Positions 50,188 through 57,784 of a DNA stretch of 64,000 bases are shown in pieces (within the stretch, counting starts at the first letter, position 1; each line of letters opens with the position of its first letter). The notes beneath the pieces are model-generated. The model was not told where the DNA came from, did no database searches, and was given only the letters and a program-made list of their open reading frames with translations. This DNA comes from Nocardioides sp. SR21 (GTDB taxonomy: Bacteria > Actinomycetota > Actinomycetes > Propionibacteriales > Nocardioidaceae), in assembly GCF_022761125.1 (NCBI RefSeq), contig NZ_JAKWJR010000007.1, positions 248,001-312,000 on the forward strand. The letters run 5' to 3'. Made by a program: the position numbers and the translations under genes.

Positions 50188-50955
50188 ATGGGTCGTTTTG
50201 ACGGACGGGTCGTCGTCGTCACCGGAGCCGCGCGCGGCATCGGGTTCGGCACCGCCACGCGGTTCGCCGAGGAGGGCGCCTCGGTCGCGATCCTCGACCT
50301 GGACGAGTCGGCCGCCGCGGAGGCCGCGGCGAAGCTCCCCCTCGTCGACGGTGCCAAGGCGATCGGCATCGGCTGCGACGTGGCGAACACGGAGTCCGGC
50401 GAGGCCGCGGTCGAGCGGGTCGTCAGCGAGCTCGGCGGCATCCACGTGCTGGTCAACAACGCCGGCATCACCCGCGACAACCTGCTGTTCAAGATGACCG
50501 ACGACGACTGGGACATGGTCCTGGGCGTGCACCTGCGCGGAGCGTTCGTGATGACCCGCGCCGCCCAGAAGCACTTCGTCGCCCAGAAGTACGGCAAGAT
50601 CCTCAACCTCTCGAGCGTCTCCGCGCTCGGCAACCGCGGCCAGCTCAACTACTCCGCCGCGAAGATGGGCGTGCAGGGCTTCACCCGCACCCTCGGCATC
50701 GAGCTCGGCCCGTTCGGCGTCAACGCCAACGCGATCGCGCCCGGCTTCATCGCCACCGAGATGACCGACGCCACCGCGGCCCGGCTCAAGATCGACGTCG
50801 ACGACTTCCGCAAGATGAACGCGGAGGCCAACCCGGTCCGCCGCGTCGGCTACCCGGAGGACATCGCGGCCGCTGCGGCGTTCCTCTGCAGCGACGAGGC
50901 GTCGTACATCACCGGCCAGACGCTGTACGTCGACGGCGGCGCCAAGCTCGGCTAG
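50188..50955 (+). CDS. FabG-like short-chain dehydrogenase/reductase
   Basis: 255 residues. AGGAG precedes ATG 50188, and a TATGGT box at 50141 gives a leader of about 40 nt. The NAD(P) motif is VVVTGAARGIGFGTA (TGxxxGxG), followed by NNAG near 89, a Ser in LSSVSALG, and Tyr155-x3-Lys159 (YSAAK). The C-terminal AFLCSDEASYITGQTLYVDGG is typical of beta-ketoacyl-ACP or acetoacetyl-CoA reductases. It reduces a 3-oxoacyl thioester in fatty-acid or related metabolism. No other fab genes are adjacent, so the exact role is open. Confidence 0.88.
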   Translation: MGRFDGRVVVVTGAARGIGFGTATRFAEEGASVAILDLDESAAAEAAAKLPLVDGAKAIGIGCDVANTESGEAAVERVVSELGGIHVLVNNAGITRDNLLFKMTDDDWDMVLGVHLRGAFVMTRAAQKHFVAQKYGKILNLSSVSALGNRGQLNYSAAKMGVQGFTRTLGIELGPFGVNANAIAPGFIATEMTDATAARLKIDVDDFRKMNAEANPVRRVGYPEDIAAAAAFLCSDEASYITGQTLYVDGGAKLG

Positions 50956-51093
50956 CGCGACCGGCGCGTCGAGACCGGGTCGCCCGGGCTGGCGAACCCC
51001 CGATTCTCTGGCGCGCCTCCCCGCATGCGACGATCGCCGCTGCACACTGGAAGTCGACCAAAACACACTAGTTTCACGAAACGGAGCGATCCT

Positions 51094-52104
51094 GTGCGCC
51101 GTGCCCGGCTGATCACCACCGTCCTGCTGTCCTCCGGCCTGCTGCTCGCGGGCTGCGGGGGAGGGAGCGACTCCGAGGAGGACGCCGCCCCGGCCGCCCA
51201 GCAGGTGGCCGGCGCCGAGGAGGTCGCCTCGACGTGGCCGATGACCGGCCTCCCGGTCGAGGGCGACGACGACGCGGCGCAGCCGCACCCGGTGCTGGTC
51301 ACCAAGATGGACAACACCTACTCCAGCTCCCCGCAGATCGGGCTCGGCTCGGCCGACCTGGTCGTCGAGGAGCTGGTCGAGGGCGGCCTGACCCGCCTCG
51401 CTGCGTTCTACTACTCCGAGCTCCCGGACAACGTGGGCCCGGTGCGGTCCATGCGCGCCAGCGACATCGGGATCGTCTCCCCGGTCGACGCCACCGTCGT
51501 GACCAGCGGCGCGGCCGGCAAGACCATCGCGCGGATCAACGACGCCGGCATCCCGTTCTACCAGGAGGGCGACACCGGCTTCTCCCGCGACAGCTCGCGC
51601 AGCGCGCCGTACAACCTGTTCGCGAACCTCCAGACGGTCGCCGAGGACGCCGCGATCGACGCCACCCGCCCGCAGGACTACCTGCCGTGGGGGACCGAGG
51701 AGGACTTCCCGAGCGGCCAGCCCGCGAAGAAGATCGCGGCGTCGTTCGGTGGCAGCCACACGACGAACTGGACGTTCGACGGCAAGGGCTACGTCAACGA
51801 GAACACGTACGCCGAGCAGGGCGACGAGTTCCCGGCCGACACCGTGCTGGTGCTGCGCGTCCAGGTCGGCGACGCGGGCTACCTCGACCCGGCCGGCAAC
51901 CCGGTCCCGGAGACCAAGCTCGAGGGCAAGGGCGAGGCGCTGATCTTCCACGACGGCCGCCTCGTGCGCGGCACGTGGAGCAAGGCCGCCCTGGACTCGC
52001 CGATCTCCCTGTCCACCAAGGCCGGCAAGCTGACCGTCCCGGCCGGCCGCACCTGGATCGAGCTGGTCCCCGCCGCCAACGGCGACGTGACCTTCACGAA
52101 GTAG
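51094..52104 (+). CDS. DUF3048 (YerB-like) lipoprotein
   Basis: 336 residues from GTG 51094, preceded by GGAG. Lipobox LLAGC (Cys about 19), then a Ser/Asp/Glu linker and two DUF3048-type domains: WPMTGLPVEGD...VLVTKMDNTYSSSPQIGLGSADLVVEELVEGGLTRLAAFYYSELPDNVGPVRSMRASD, and later IAASFGGSHTTNWTFDGKGY and LVRGTWSKAALDSPISL. The N-terminal block with RPVRS-like text is the family hallmark. The function is not established; the protein should sit on the outer membrane face. It is convergent with tetR, with almost no gap. Confidence 0.85.
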   Translation: MRRARLITTVLLSSGLLLAGCGGGSDSEEDAAPAAQQVAGAEEVASTWPMTGLPVEGDDDAAQPHPVLVTKMDNTYSSSPQIGLGSADLVVEELVEGGLTRLAAFYYSELPDNVGPVRSMRASDIGIVSPVDATVVTSGAAGKTIARINDAGIPFYQEGDTGFSRDSSRSAPYNLFANLQTVAEDAAIDATRPQDYLPWGTEEDFPSGQPAKKIAASFGGSHTTNWTFDGKGYVNENTYAEQGDEFPADTVLVLRVQVGDAGYLDPAGNPVPETKLEGKGEALIFHDGRLVRGTWSKAALDSPISLSTKAGKLTVPAGRTWIELVPAANGDVTFTK

Positions 52105-52105
52105 C

Positions 52106-52804
52106 TCAGGCAGTCGGTAGGCCCGGAGCGCCGGGTTCCAGGTCCACGCCGCTCTCGGCCAAGGCCCGGAAGCCGGCGAGGATGAAGCCGATCGCGGTCT
52201 CGACGTTGGCGGCCGCGGCGAGCGGGTCCTCCGCGCCGGAGACCGACTCGCCGGCCGACGACATCGCCCCGAAGAAGATCCGGGCGAAGGTCTGGGTGAG
52301 GTCCTCGTCGAGGTCCCACTGGCCGGCGGCGAGCACCGAGCGCACGATCTCGAGGACGTTCGCGAACGTCGAACGCTCCTCCTGCTCGCGGAAGCGCTCG
52401 TAGCCGAGGACCGACGGCCCTTCCTGGATCACGATCCGGCGGTAGCGCGGCTCCTGCACCACCGAGAGGAACGCGCGCAGCCCGGCGGTCGCCTTCTCCC
52501 ACGGGTCCTTGTGGCCCTTGAGCGCCTTCTGGATCGCGCGTGCGGCGTCGGACTCGACCCGCTCGAAGACCGCCTCGAACAGCGCCTGCTTGCCGCTGAA
52601 GTGGTGGTAGAGCGCGCCCTTGGTGACCTCGGCGCCGGCCACGATCGCGTCGAGCGAGGTGGCGGCGTAGCCGTTCTCGGTGAACAGCTCCTCGGCCACG
52701 TCGACCAGTCCGCGCTTGGTCGTCGCGGAGTACTGCTGGCGGCGGGTCGCGCCCGGGACGCCCGGGACGCGCGGCACCAGCTTGGAGACCGACGACTTGC
52801 TCAT
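52106..52804 (-). CDS. TetR-family transcriptional regulator
   Basis: 232 residues. A basic N-terminal extension (MSKSSVSKLVPRVPGVPGATRRQQY) precedes the helix-turn-helix (about 30-75; VDVAEELFTENGYAATSLDAIVAGAEVTKGALYHHFSGKQALFEAVF). The ligand domain (about 80-225) has FILAGFRAL near the end. It is divergent from the 152-residue gene at 52941. Three palindromes with ATACC/GGTAT arms lie in the 136 bp between them. Repression of itself and of the divergent gene is the simplest reading; the ligand is unknown. Confidence 0.92.
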   Translation of the reverse strand: MSKSSVSKLVPRVPGVPGATRRQQYSATTKRGLVDVAEELFTENGYAATSLDAIVAGAEVTKGALYHHFSGKQALFEAVFERVESDAARAIQKALKGHKDPWEKATAGLRAFLSVVQEPRYRRIVIQEGPSVLGYERFREQEERSTFANVLEIVRSVLAAGQWDLDEDLTQTFARIFFGAMSSAGESVSGAEDPLAAAANVETAIGFILAGFRALAESGVDLEPGAPGLPTA

Positions 52805-52819
52805 AGTCCCCAGACCCTA

Positions 52820-52836
52820 ATACCGACCGTCGGTAT
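52820..52836. promoter_or_regulatory. TetR operator candidate 1
   Basis: Perfect 17-bp palindrome ATACCGAC-C-GTCGGTAT starting 15 bp before the tetR start codon (52804). It is the copy best placed to block tetR itself. Confidence 0.65.
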
Positions 52837-52867
52837 GGGGTGACCTGGATCTCAGCCGTGTCGGTTG

Positions 52868-52882
52868 CATACCGTTGGTATG
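52868..52882. promoter_or_regulatory. TetR operator candidate 2
   Basis: CATACC-GTT-GGTATG, a perfect 6-bp-arm palindrome with the same ATACC/GGTAT half-sites as candidate 1. Confidence 0.55.
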
Positions 52883-52885
52883 TGG

Positions 52886-52915
52886 GCATACCGTGAGTAC
52901 GTACTCGCGGTATGC
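52886..52915. promoter_or_regulatory. TetR operator candidate 3
   Basis: A 30-bp palindrome, 14 of 15 positions paired, with outer arms GCATACCG and CGGTATGC and centre GAGTAC-GTACTC. It ends 25 bp before ATG 52941, so it would cover that promoter. Confidence 0.65.
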
Positions 52916-52940
52916 ATCCCTCCATCCCCAGGAGCACACC

Positions 52941-53399
52941 ATGACTCTCAGCACCTCCCGCGGAGCGATCCTCCGCGACGTGATCACCGCCGCCAACGCC
53001 CGCCGCGACGGCGCCCTCCCGTTCGACGTCCCCGGTGCGACCGAGGCGTTCGACGGCGAGCTGGCCCTGCTCGGCGCCCTCCAGCTCCGGTGGCACACCC
53101 GGCTCGCCGGGCGCATCGAGCGCGAGCTCATGCAGCAGCCGATGGACCTCGAGGACGCCGTGGTCGCCGCGTGGCGGGCCACCGCCGACGAGCTGCCCGG
53201 CGTGCTCGCGATCGTCGACCGGCATCGCGCCGCGCCGACCGGTCCCGAGATGGCCGACGCGATGGCGCGCTCGGCGGTCAAGGAGCACGCGCTGCTGGCC
53301 ATGATGGCCGGGCGCGCCAGCTCCTCGGACGACGCCGACCAGGTCGGCGCCTCGATCGAGCGCCGCGCCCGCCGGCGTACGGCGGTCCTCGCGGCCTGA
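52941..53399 (+). CDS. Unknown protein, probable target of the divergent TetR regulator
   Basis: 152 residues from ATG 52941, preceded by AGGAG. It is soluble and predominantly helical: MTLSTSRGAILRDVITAANARRDGALPFDVPGATEAFDGELALLGALQLRWHTRLAGRIERELMQQPMDLEDAVVAAWRATADELPGVL, with a basic C-terminus (ERRARRRTAVLAA). No signal peptide, Cys or membrane segment is seen. I recognise no family. Three operator-like palindromes upstream imply tight ligand-dependent control. A GTG at 52875 would extend the frame but overlaps operators and lacks a ribosome site. Confidence 0.68.
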   Translation: MTLSTSRGAILRDVITAANARRDGALPFDVPGATEAFDGELALLGALQLRWHTRLAGRIERELMQQPMDLEDAVVAAWRATADELPGVLAIVDRHRAAPTGPEMADAMARSAVKEHALLAMMAGRASSSDDADQVGASIERRARRRTAVLAA

Positions 53400-53532
53400 G
53401 CGCCGCACCCACACCCGGCAGCCCCGGCCCGACGCCCCCCTCCCACGCGGCCTCCCACCGCATCCCCTCGGCGTCGGGACCCGGGGCTGCTGTGCGCCTG
53501 CGCCGGTGACCGGTCTGGGTGATGATGGGGGC

Positions 53533-54090
53533 ATGACCGAGGTGCGCGCCGGGATGCTCCTGGTGGCGACGCCTGTCCTGCTCGACCCGAACTTCGTCGA
53601 GACCGTCGTGCTGCTGCTCGACGTCGACGACCAGGGCGCGCTGGGTGTCGTGCTCAACCGGCCCTCGGCGATCCCGGTCGACGCGGTCCTGGACGGGTGG
53701 GGCGACGTCGTCGTGGAGCCCGAGGTGCTGTTCCAGGGCGGGCCGGTCAGCACCCAGGGCGCGCTGGCGGTCGCGACCCTGCGCGCGGAGGACGACGTTC
53801 CGGTCGGGTTCCGCTCGGTCGAGGGCCGACTCGGCCTGCTCGACCTGGACACCCCGGTCGAGCTGCTCGAGGGCAGCCTCGAGGGCCTGCGGATCTTCGC
53901 CGGGTACGCCGGCTGGGGCGCCGAGCAGCTCGCCGGCGAGATCGAGGAGGGCAGCTGGTACGTCGTGCCCGCGCTCGAGCCCGACGTGTTCCGCCTCGAC
54001 CCCGCGAGCCTCTGGCGCGACGTGCTGCGCCGCCAGCCCGGTGAGCTCGCCTGGCACTCGACCCGGCCGATGGACCCCGAGCTCAACTGA
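53533..54090 (+). CDS. YqgE/AlgH family protein
   Basis: 185 residues, normal family length. GMLLVATPVLLDPNFVETVVLLLDVDDQGALGVVLNRPS is the family's N-terminal signature, and GGPVSTQGALAV and IFAGYAGWGAEQLAGEIEEGSWYVVPA follow. The biochemical role is not settled in any species. GATGAT 6 nt before ATG 53533 may be a leaderless minus-10. The 134 bp before it are GC-rich and hold nothing recognised. Confidence 0.92.
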   Translation: MTEVRAGMLLVATPVLLDPNFVETVVLLLDVDDQGALGVVLNRPSAIPVDAVLDGWGDVVVEPEVLFQGGPVSTQGALAVATLRAEDDVPVGFRSVEGRLGLLDLDTPVELLEGSLEGLRIFAGYAGWGAEQLAGEIEEGSWYVVPALEPDVFRLDPASLWRDVLRRQPGELAWHSTRPMDPELN

Positions 54091-54185
54091 GGTGCCGTGG
54101 CCCGAGCTTGCGGGGTCTGCGAACCGGCACCCAGGTCGAGCAGCTCCGCGGCCGAGGCACGAGGCCGCGACGAGCGCATCGAGAC

Positions 54186-54926
54186 CTAGGCGCGCACCAG
54201 GTGCTCGCGGGTCAGGAAGTCGCGGCGCAGCTCGGGCGGGAGTCCCTCGAACGGCGAGGTCTGCGAGGCGTGGACGGCGATCGCGCGCTCGCGCGCGTCG
54301 AGGTGGGCGGAGGTGTCGATGACGAGGGCGACATGCTCGTCCGGCGTACCGAGGTCGGCGTTCCTCAGGTAGACCTCGAGCTCCGGCCGGACCCCGGCCA
54401 TGTGCTCCGCCCAGCGCGTCATCAGCGAGCGCGGCAGCGCCTGGAGGTACGCCGCCACCCCGCGCTCGGCGGCGACCGTGACCGATGCGTCCCGCACGCG
54501 GGTGTGGTCGCGGTGCCCGTCGCTGGCGTCGAGGCTGACCACGACGTCCGGGTCGACGTCGGCGGCGACCGCCCGCACCGCCTCGGTGACGGCCTCGGCG
54601 TCGACGCCGCACAGGGATCCGGCGGGGGCGTCGCCCTCCATGCCGGAGTCGGTGAAGTCCAGCAGGGCCAGGCGCGCGACGCCCATCACGCCCGCGGCCT
54701 CCCACAGCTCCCGCTCGCGCACCTCGCCGAGGGTCCGCCCGGCGAGATCGGTGCCGGGCGCGGGCTCGCCGGCCTCGCCGCGGGTCCCGCAGACGACCGT
54801 CGTCTCCCAGCCCTCGCTCGCGGCGTGCAGGAGCAGCGAGCCGCACCCATACGTCTCGTCGTCGGGGTGCGCGACGACGACCAGCAGTCGCGGCGGGTCG
54901 TGGCGCGGGGTCACATCGGCGAACAC
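54186..54926 (-). CDS. PIG-L family (LmbE-like) deacetylase
   Basis: 246 residues from GTG 54926; GAGGAG lies 5 nt upstream. Zinc-site motifs are AHPDDE (His20, Asp22, Asp23) and SDGHRDHTRV. Other family text is GTRGEAG and WEAAGVMGVARLALLDFTDSGMEGD. The family removes N-acetyl groups from sugars. Actinobacterial members include MshB and Mca of mycothiol metabolism, but this one is not clearly either. The start overlaps the end of the 46-residue ORF in another frame, so the two are translationally linked, and both lie under the two PadR-type operators. Confidence 0.87.
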   Translation of the reverse strand: MFADVTPRHDPPRLLVVVAHPDDETYGCGSLLLHAASEGWETTVVCGTRGEAGEPAPGTDLAGRTLGEVRERELWEAAGVMGVARLALLDFTDSGMEGDAPAGSLCGVDAEAVTEAVRAVAADVDPDVVVSLDASDGHRDHTRVRDASVTVAAERGVAAYLQALPRSLMTRWAEHMAGVRPELEVYLRNADLGTPDEHVALVIDTSAHLDARERAIAVHASQTSPFEGLPPELRRDFLTREHLVRA

Positions 54927-55051
54927 GTGAGCTCCTCGTTGCGGGCGGCGACGACGATTCTGCGGCGTGCGCGCAGCACGGTCTCGACGCCGCGCCCGGC
55001 GGCTTCGAGCTCCTGGCCGGTGGGGAGGTCCGGGATCGGGGTGTGGGACAT
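54911..55051 (-). CDS. Small protein (46 residues) upstream of the PIG-L gene
   Basis: MSHTPIPDLPTGQELEAAGRGVETVLRARRRIVVAARNEELTCSPM. ATG 55051 follows GAGGAG at 6 nt. The stop lies inside the start of the PIG-L gene (16-bp overlap), typical of a coupled pair. No hydrophobic segment; one amphipathic helix is likely. The function is unknown. It is the first gene of the minus-strand unit controlled from the operator region at 55071-55110. Confidence 0.55.
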   Translation of the reverse strand: MSHTPIPDLPTGQELEAAGRGVETVLRARRRIVVAARNEELTCSPM

Positions 55052-55070
55052 GGCGGGCTCCTCGGATGAA

Positions 55071-55087
55071 TACTGCCGTTGGCAGTA
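55071..55087. promoter_or_regulatory. PadR operator candidate 1
   Basis: Perfect palindrome TACTGCC-GTT-GGCAGTA between the divergent padR-like gene and the small ORF/PIG-L unit. Confidence 0.65.
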
Positions 55088-55093
55088 AGTAGA

Positions 55094-55110
55094 TACTGCC
55101 CATGGCAGTG
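55094..55110. promoter_or_regulatory. PadR operator candidate 2
   Basis: TACTGCC-CAT-GGCAGTG, the same palindrome with one end mismatch, 23 bp centre-to-centre from candidate 1. It ends 15 bp before the PadR ATG, overlapping its probable promoter. Confidence 0.65.
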
Positions 55111-55124
55111 TGTCAAGATGTGCC

Positions 55125-55670
55125 ATGACCACCACCGGCTACGCCCTCCTCGGCCTGCTCGCGCTGCGGCCCTGGACGACCTACGAGCTCGCCCAGCAGG
55201 TCCGCCGCAGCCTGAGCTGGTTCTGGCCGCGCACCGAGCGCAAGCTGTACGACGAGCCGAAGCGGCTGGTCGCCGCCGGGTTCGCGACCGCGCGCGAGGA
55301 GTTCACCGGCAAGCGCAAGCGGACCGTCTACGAGATCACCGACGCGGGCCGCGCCGCGCTGCGCGCCTGGCTCGGCGAGCCGTCGGCCCCGCCCTCGATG
55401 GAGAACGAGGCGATGGTCCGGGTGTTCTTCGCCGACGGCGGCGACGTCGCGTCGCTGCAGGTCACGCTGGCCGCGATGGCCGACGGTGCCCGGGTCCGGC
55501 TGGCCGAGCTGGAGGCGATGGAGGGCGGCGAGTACCCCTTCCCGGAGCGCCGTCACATCACCCGGCTGGCCATGCGGCTCCAGCAGCGGCAGGAGCAGAC
55601 GATGATCGACTGGGCGACCTGGGCGAGCGCCGAGGTGGCGCGGTGGGACGCGACCACGAGCCCTGGGTGA
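55125..55670 (+). CDS. PadR-family transcriptional regulator
   Basis: 181 residues. The winged helix at the N-terminus is MTTTGYALLGLLALRPWTTYELAQQVRRSLSWFWPRTERKLYDEPKRLVAAGFATAREEFTGKRKRTVYEITDAGRAALRAWL, typical of PadR. A C-terminal dimerisation region (about 90-175) contains a Vir_Act-like helix. It is divergent from the PIG-L unit, and the two TACTGCC palindromes lie between them, so auto-repression and control of that unit are likely. CAAGAT a few bases before ATG 55125 may be the minus-10. Confidence 0.9.
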   Translation: MTTTGYALLGLLALRPWTTYELAQQVRRSLSWFWPRTERKLYDEPKRLVAAGFATAREEFTGKRKRTVYEITDAGRAALRAWLGEPSAPPSMENEAMVRVFFADGGDVASLQVTLAAMADGARVRLAELEAMEGGEYPFPERRHITRLAMRLQQRQEQTMIDWATWASAEVARWDATTSPG

Positions 55671-55672
55671 CG

Positions 55673-55678
55673 TACCCT
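55673..55678 (+). promoter_or_regulatory. Minus-10 box TACCCT of the DUF3039 gene
   Basis: TACCCT ends 7 nt before GTG 55686, leaderless; same hexamer and spacing as at ftsE. Confidence 0.55.
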
Positions 55679-55685
55679 TGGGGCC

Positions 55686-55946
55686 GTGACCACCATCGGC
55701 TTCTCGACAGACACCGACGTCCGCGAGGACCGTCGTACCGTCCCGACAGACGACGGTGATCACGAGCGGTTCTCCCACTACGTGGAGAAGGACAAGCTCA
55801 CCGAGGCGATGGTGATGGGAACGCCCGTCGTCGCCCTCTGCGGCAAGGTGTGGGTGCCCAGCCGGGCGCCGGAGAAGTTCCCCGTCTGCCCTGAGTGCAA
55901 GGAAGCCTGGGATTCCCTCAAGGACGACTCGGGCTCCGACGAGTGA
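55686..55946 (+). CDS. DUF3039 small zinc-ribbon-like protein
   Basis: 86 residues, GTG start. The core ERFSHYVEKDKLTEAMVMGTPVVALCGKVWVPSRAPEKFPVCPECKEAWDSL matches actinobacterial DUF3039 proteins. Cys in ALCGK and in VCPECK could hold a metal ion. Its TGA overlaps the GTG of the helicase gene (GTGA), so the two are made together. Function unknown; pairing with the helicase suggests a shared DNA or RNA role. Confidence 0.88.
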   Translation: MTTIGFSTDTDVREDRRTVPTDDGDHERFSHYVEKDKLTEAMVMGTPVVALCGKVWVPSRAPEKFPVCPECKEAWDSLKDDSGSDE

Positions 55947-57736
55947 CGGGCCGGCCCGAGGCCGACCTCCAGCCGAACGCGCTCACCCCGGCCTGGCCGG
56001 AGCGCGCGGCATGGGGCACGGCCACCTCCCTGCGTGCGTGGCAGACCGCCGCGATGAAGAGGTACTTCGACACCAACCCGCGCGACTTCCTCGCGGTCGC
56101 GACGCCGGGCGCCGGCAAGACCACGTTCGCCCTGTCGGTCGCCGCGGAGCTGCTCGGCCGCCGGATGGTCGACCGGATCACCATCGTCGCGCCGACCGAG
56201 CACCTCAAGCTCCAGTGGGCCGAGGCGGCCGCGCGAGCGGGCATCCCGATCGACCCGACGTACTCCGCCGGCAAGGGCAAGACCTCGCAGGACTTCGTCG
56301 GCATCGCGGTGACGTACGCCGGTGTCGCGGTGAACCCGCTCGCGATGCGCATCCGCACCGAGCGCTTCAAGACCCTGGTGATCCTCGACGAGGTGCACCA
56401 CGCCGGTGACGCGCTGTCATGGGGCGAGGGCGTCCGCGAGGCGTTCGAGCCGGCGACCCGGCGGCTGGCGCTGACCGGTACGCCGTTCCGCTCCGACATC
56501 AACCCGATCCCGTTCGTCACCTACGCTCCCGGCGACGACGGCACCCCGACCTCGGTCGCGGACTACGCCTACGGCTACGCGCACGCGCTGGCCGACCACG
56601 TCGTCCGGCCGGTGCTGTTCATGGCGTACTCCGGCGAGATGCAGTGGCGCACCCGCGCCGGTGACGAGATCGCCGCCCGCCTCGGCGAGCCGCTCACCAA
56701 GGACATGACCTCGCAGGCGCTGCGCACCGCGCTCGACCCGAAGGGCTCGTGGATGCCGTCGGTGCTGACCGCCGCGGACATGCGCCTCGACGAGGTGCGC
56801 CGGCACGTGCCGGACGCCGGCGGCCTGGTGATCGCGAGCGACCAGGACTCCGCGCGCGCCTACGCCAAGCTGCTGCGCCAGATCGCGGGGGAGCCCGCCA
56901 CCGTCGTCCTGTCCGACGAGAAGGCCGCGTCGAAGAAGATCACCGAGTTCAGCGAGGGAAACCAGCGCTGGATGGTCGCCGTCCGCATGGTGTCGGAGGG
57001 TGTCGACGTCCCTCGTCTCGCCGTCGGCGTGTACGCCACCACGACCTCGACGCCGCTGTTCTTCGCACAGGCCGTCGGCCGCTTCGTGCGCGCCCGGACC
57101 CGCGGCGAGACCGCGTCGGTCTTCCTGCCGTCCGTGCCGAACCTGCTCGGCTTCGCCTCCGAGATGGAGGTCCAGCGCGACCACGTGCTGAAGCGCAAGG
57201 TCAACGACGAGGGCGACATCTTCGCCGCCGAGAACGACCTCCTCGCCGAGGCCAACGCGAGCGACGCCGCCTCCGACGACCTGCTCGGCTCGTTCGAGGC
57301 GCTCGGGTCCGAGGCGCGCTTCGACCGGGTGCTGTTCGACGGCGGCGAGTTCGGCCACGAGGGCGAGGTGCACGTGGGCTCCGAGGAGGAGATGGACTTC
57401 CTCGGCATCCCCGGCCTGCTCGACCCCGACCAGATGCGCGACCTGCTGCACCAGCGGCAGAGCGACCGGGCCAAGAAGCAGAAGGCGTCGTCGCGGGTGC
57501 GGGACGACGCGGACTCCGTCGCCGAGGTCAGCACCCACGAGCAGCTCGCGGTGCTGCGCCGCGAGCTCAACGGGCTGGTCGCGGCCTGGCACCACCGCAC
57601 CAAGCAGCCGCACGGGATCACCCACGCCGCTCTGCGCAAGGAGTGCGGTGGACCGGCGGCCGCGGTCGCCACCGCCCAGCAGCTCACGGCCCGGATCGAC
57701 CGCATCCGCGAGTGGGCCGTCCGCAAGACCTCCTAG
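55943..57736 (+). CDS. DEAD/DEAH-box (superfamily 2) helicase
   Basis: 597 residues from GTG 55943. A Q-like segment SLRAWQTAAMKRYF precedes Walker A ATPGAGKTT (53-61). Motif II is DEVHHAG, motif III-like LTGTPFRSD, and motifs V/VI MVSEGVDVPRL and QAVGRFVRAR. The C-terminal 170 residues contain an acidic segment and a helical domain (EQLAVLRRELNGLVAAWHHRTKQPHGITHAALRKECGG). It resembles the RadD/UvrB-like SF2 helicases common next to DUF3039 in actinobacteria. It probably acts on DNA during repair; the substrate is not known. Confidence 0.9.
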   Translation: MTGRPEADLQPNALTPAWPERAAWGTATSLRAWQTAAMKRYFDTNPRDFLAVATPGAGKTTFALSVAAELLGRRMVDRITIVAPTEHLKLQWAEAAARAGIPIDPTYSAGKGKTSQDFVGIAVTYAGVAVNPLAMRIRTERFKTLVILDEVHHAGDALSWGEGVREAFEPATRRLALTGTPFRSDINPIPFVTYAPGDDGTPTSVADYAYGYAHALADHVVRPVLFMAYSGEMQWRTRAGDEIAARLGEPLTKDMTSQALRTALDPKGSWMPSVLTAADMRLDEVRRHVPDAGGLVIASDQDSARAYAKLLRQIAGEPATVVLSDEKAASKKITEFSEGNQRWMVAVRMVSEGVDVPRLAVGVYATTTSTPLFFAQAVGRFVRARTRGETASVFLPSVPNLLGFASEMEVQRDHVLKRKVNDEGDIFAAENDLLAEANASDAASDDLLGSFEALGSEARFDRVLFDGGEFGHEGEVHVGSEEEMDFLGIPGLLDPDQMRDLLHQRQSDRAKKQKASSRVRDDADSVAEVSTHEQLAVLRRELNGLVAAWHHRTKQPHGITHAALRKECGGPAAAVATAQQLTARIDRIREWAVRKTS

Positions 57737-57772
57737 ACGCGTAGCACGGCCATCGACGTGCGGGACGCGCCC

Positions 57773-57778
57773 TAGGCT
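57773..57778 (+). promoter_or_regulatory. Minus-10 box TAGGCT of the IclR gene
   Basis: TAGGCT ends 6 nt before ATG 57785, leaderless. Confidence 0.55.
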
Positions 57779-57784
57779 GGGGCC

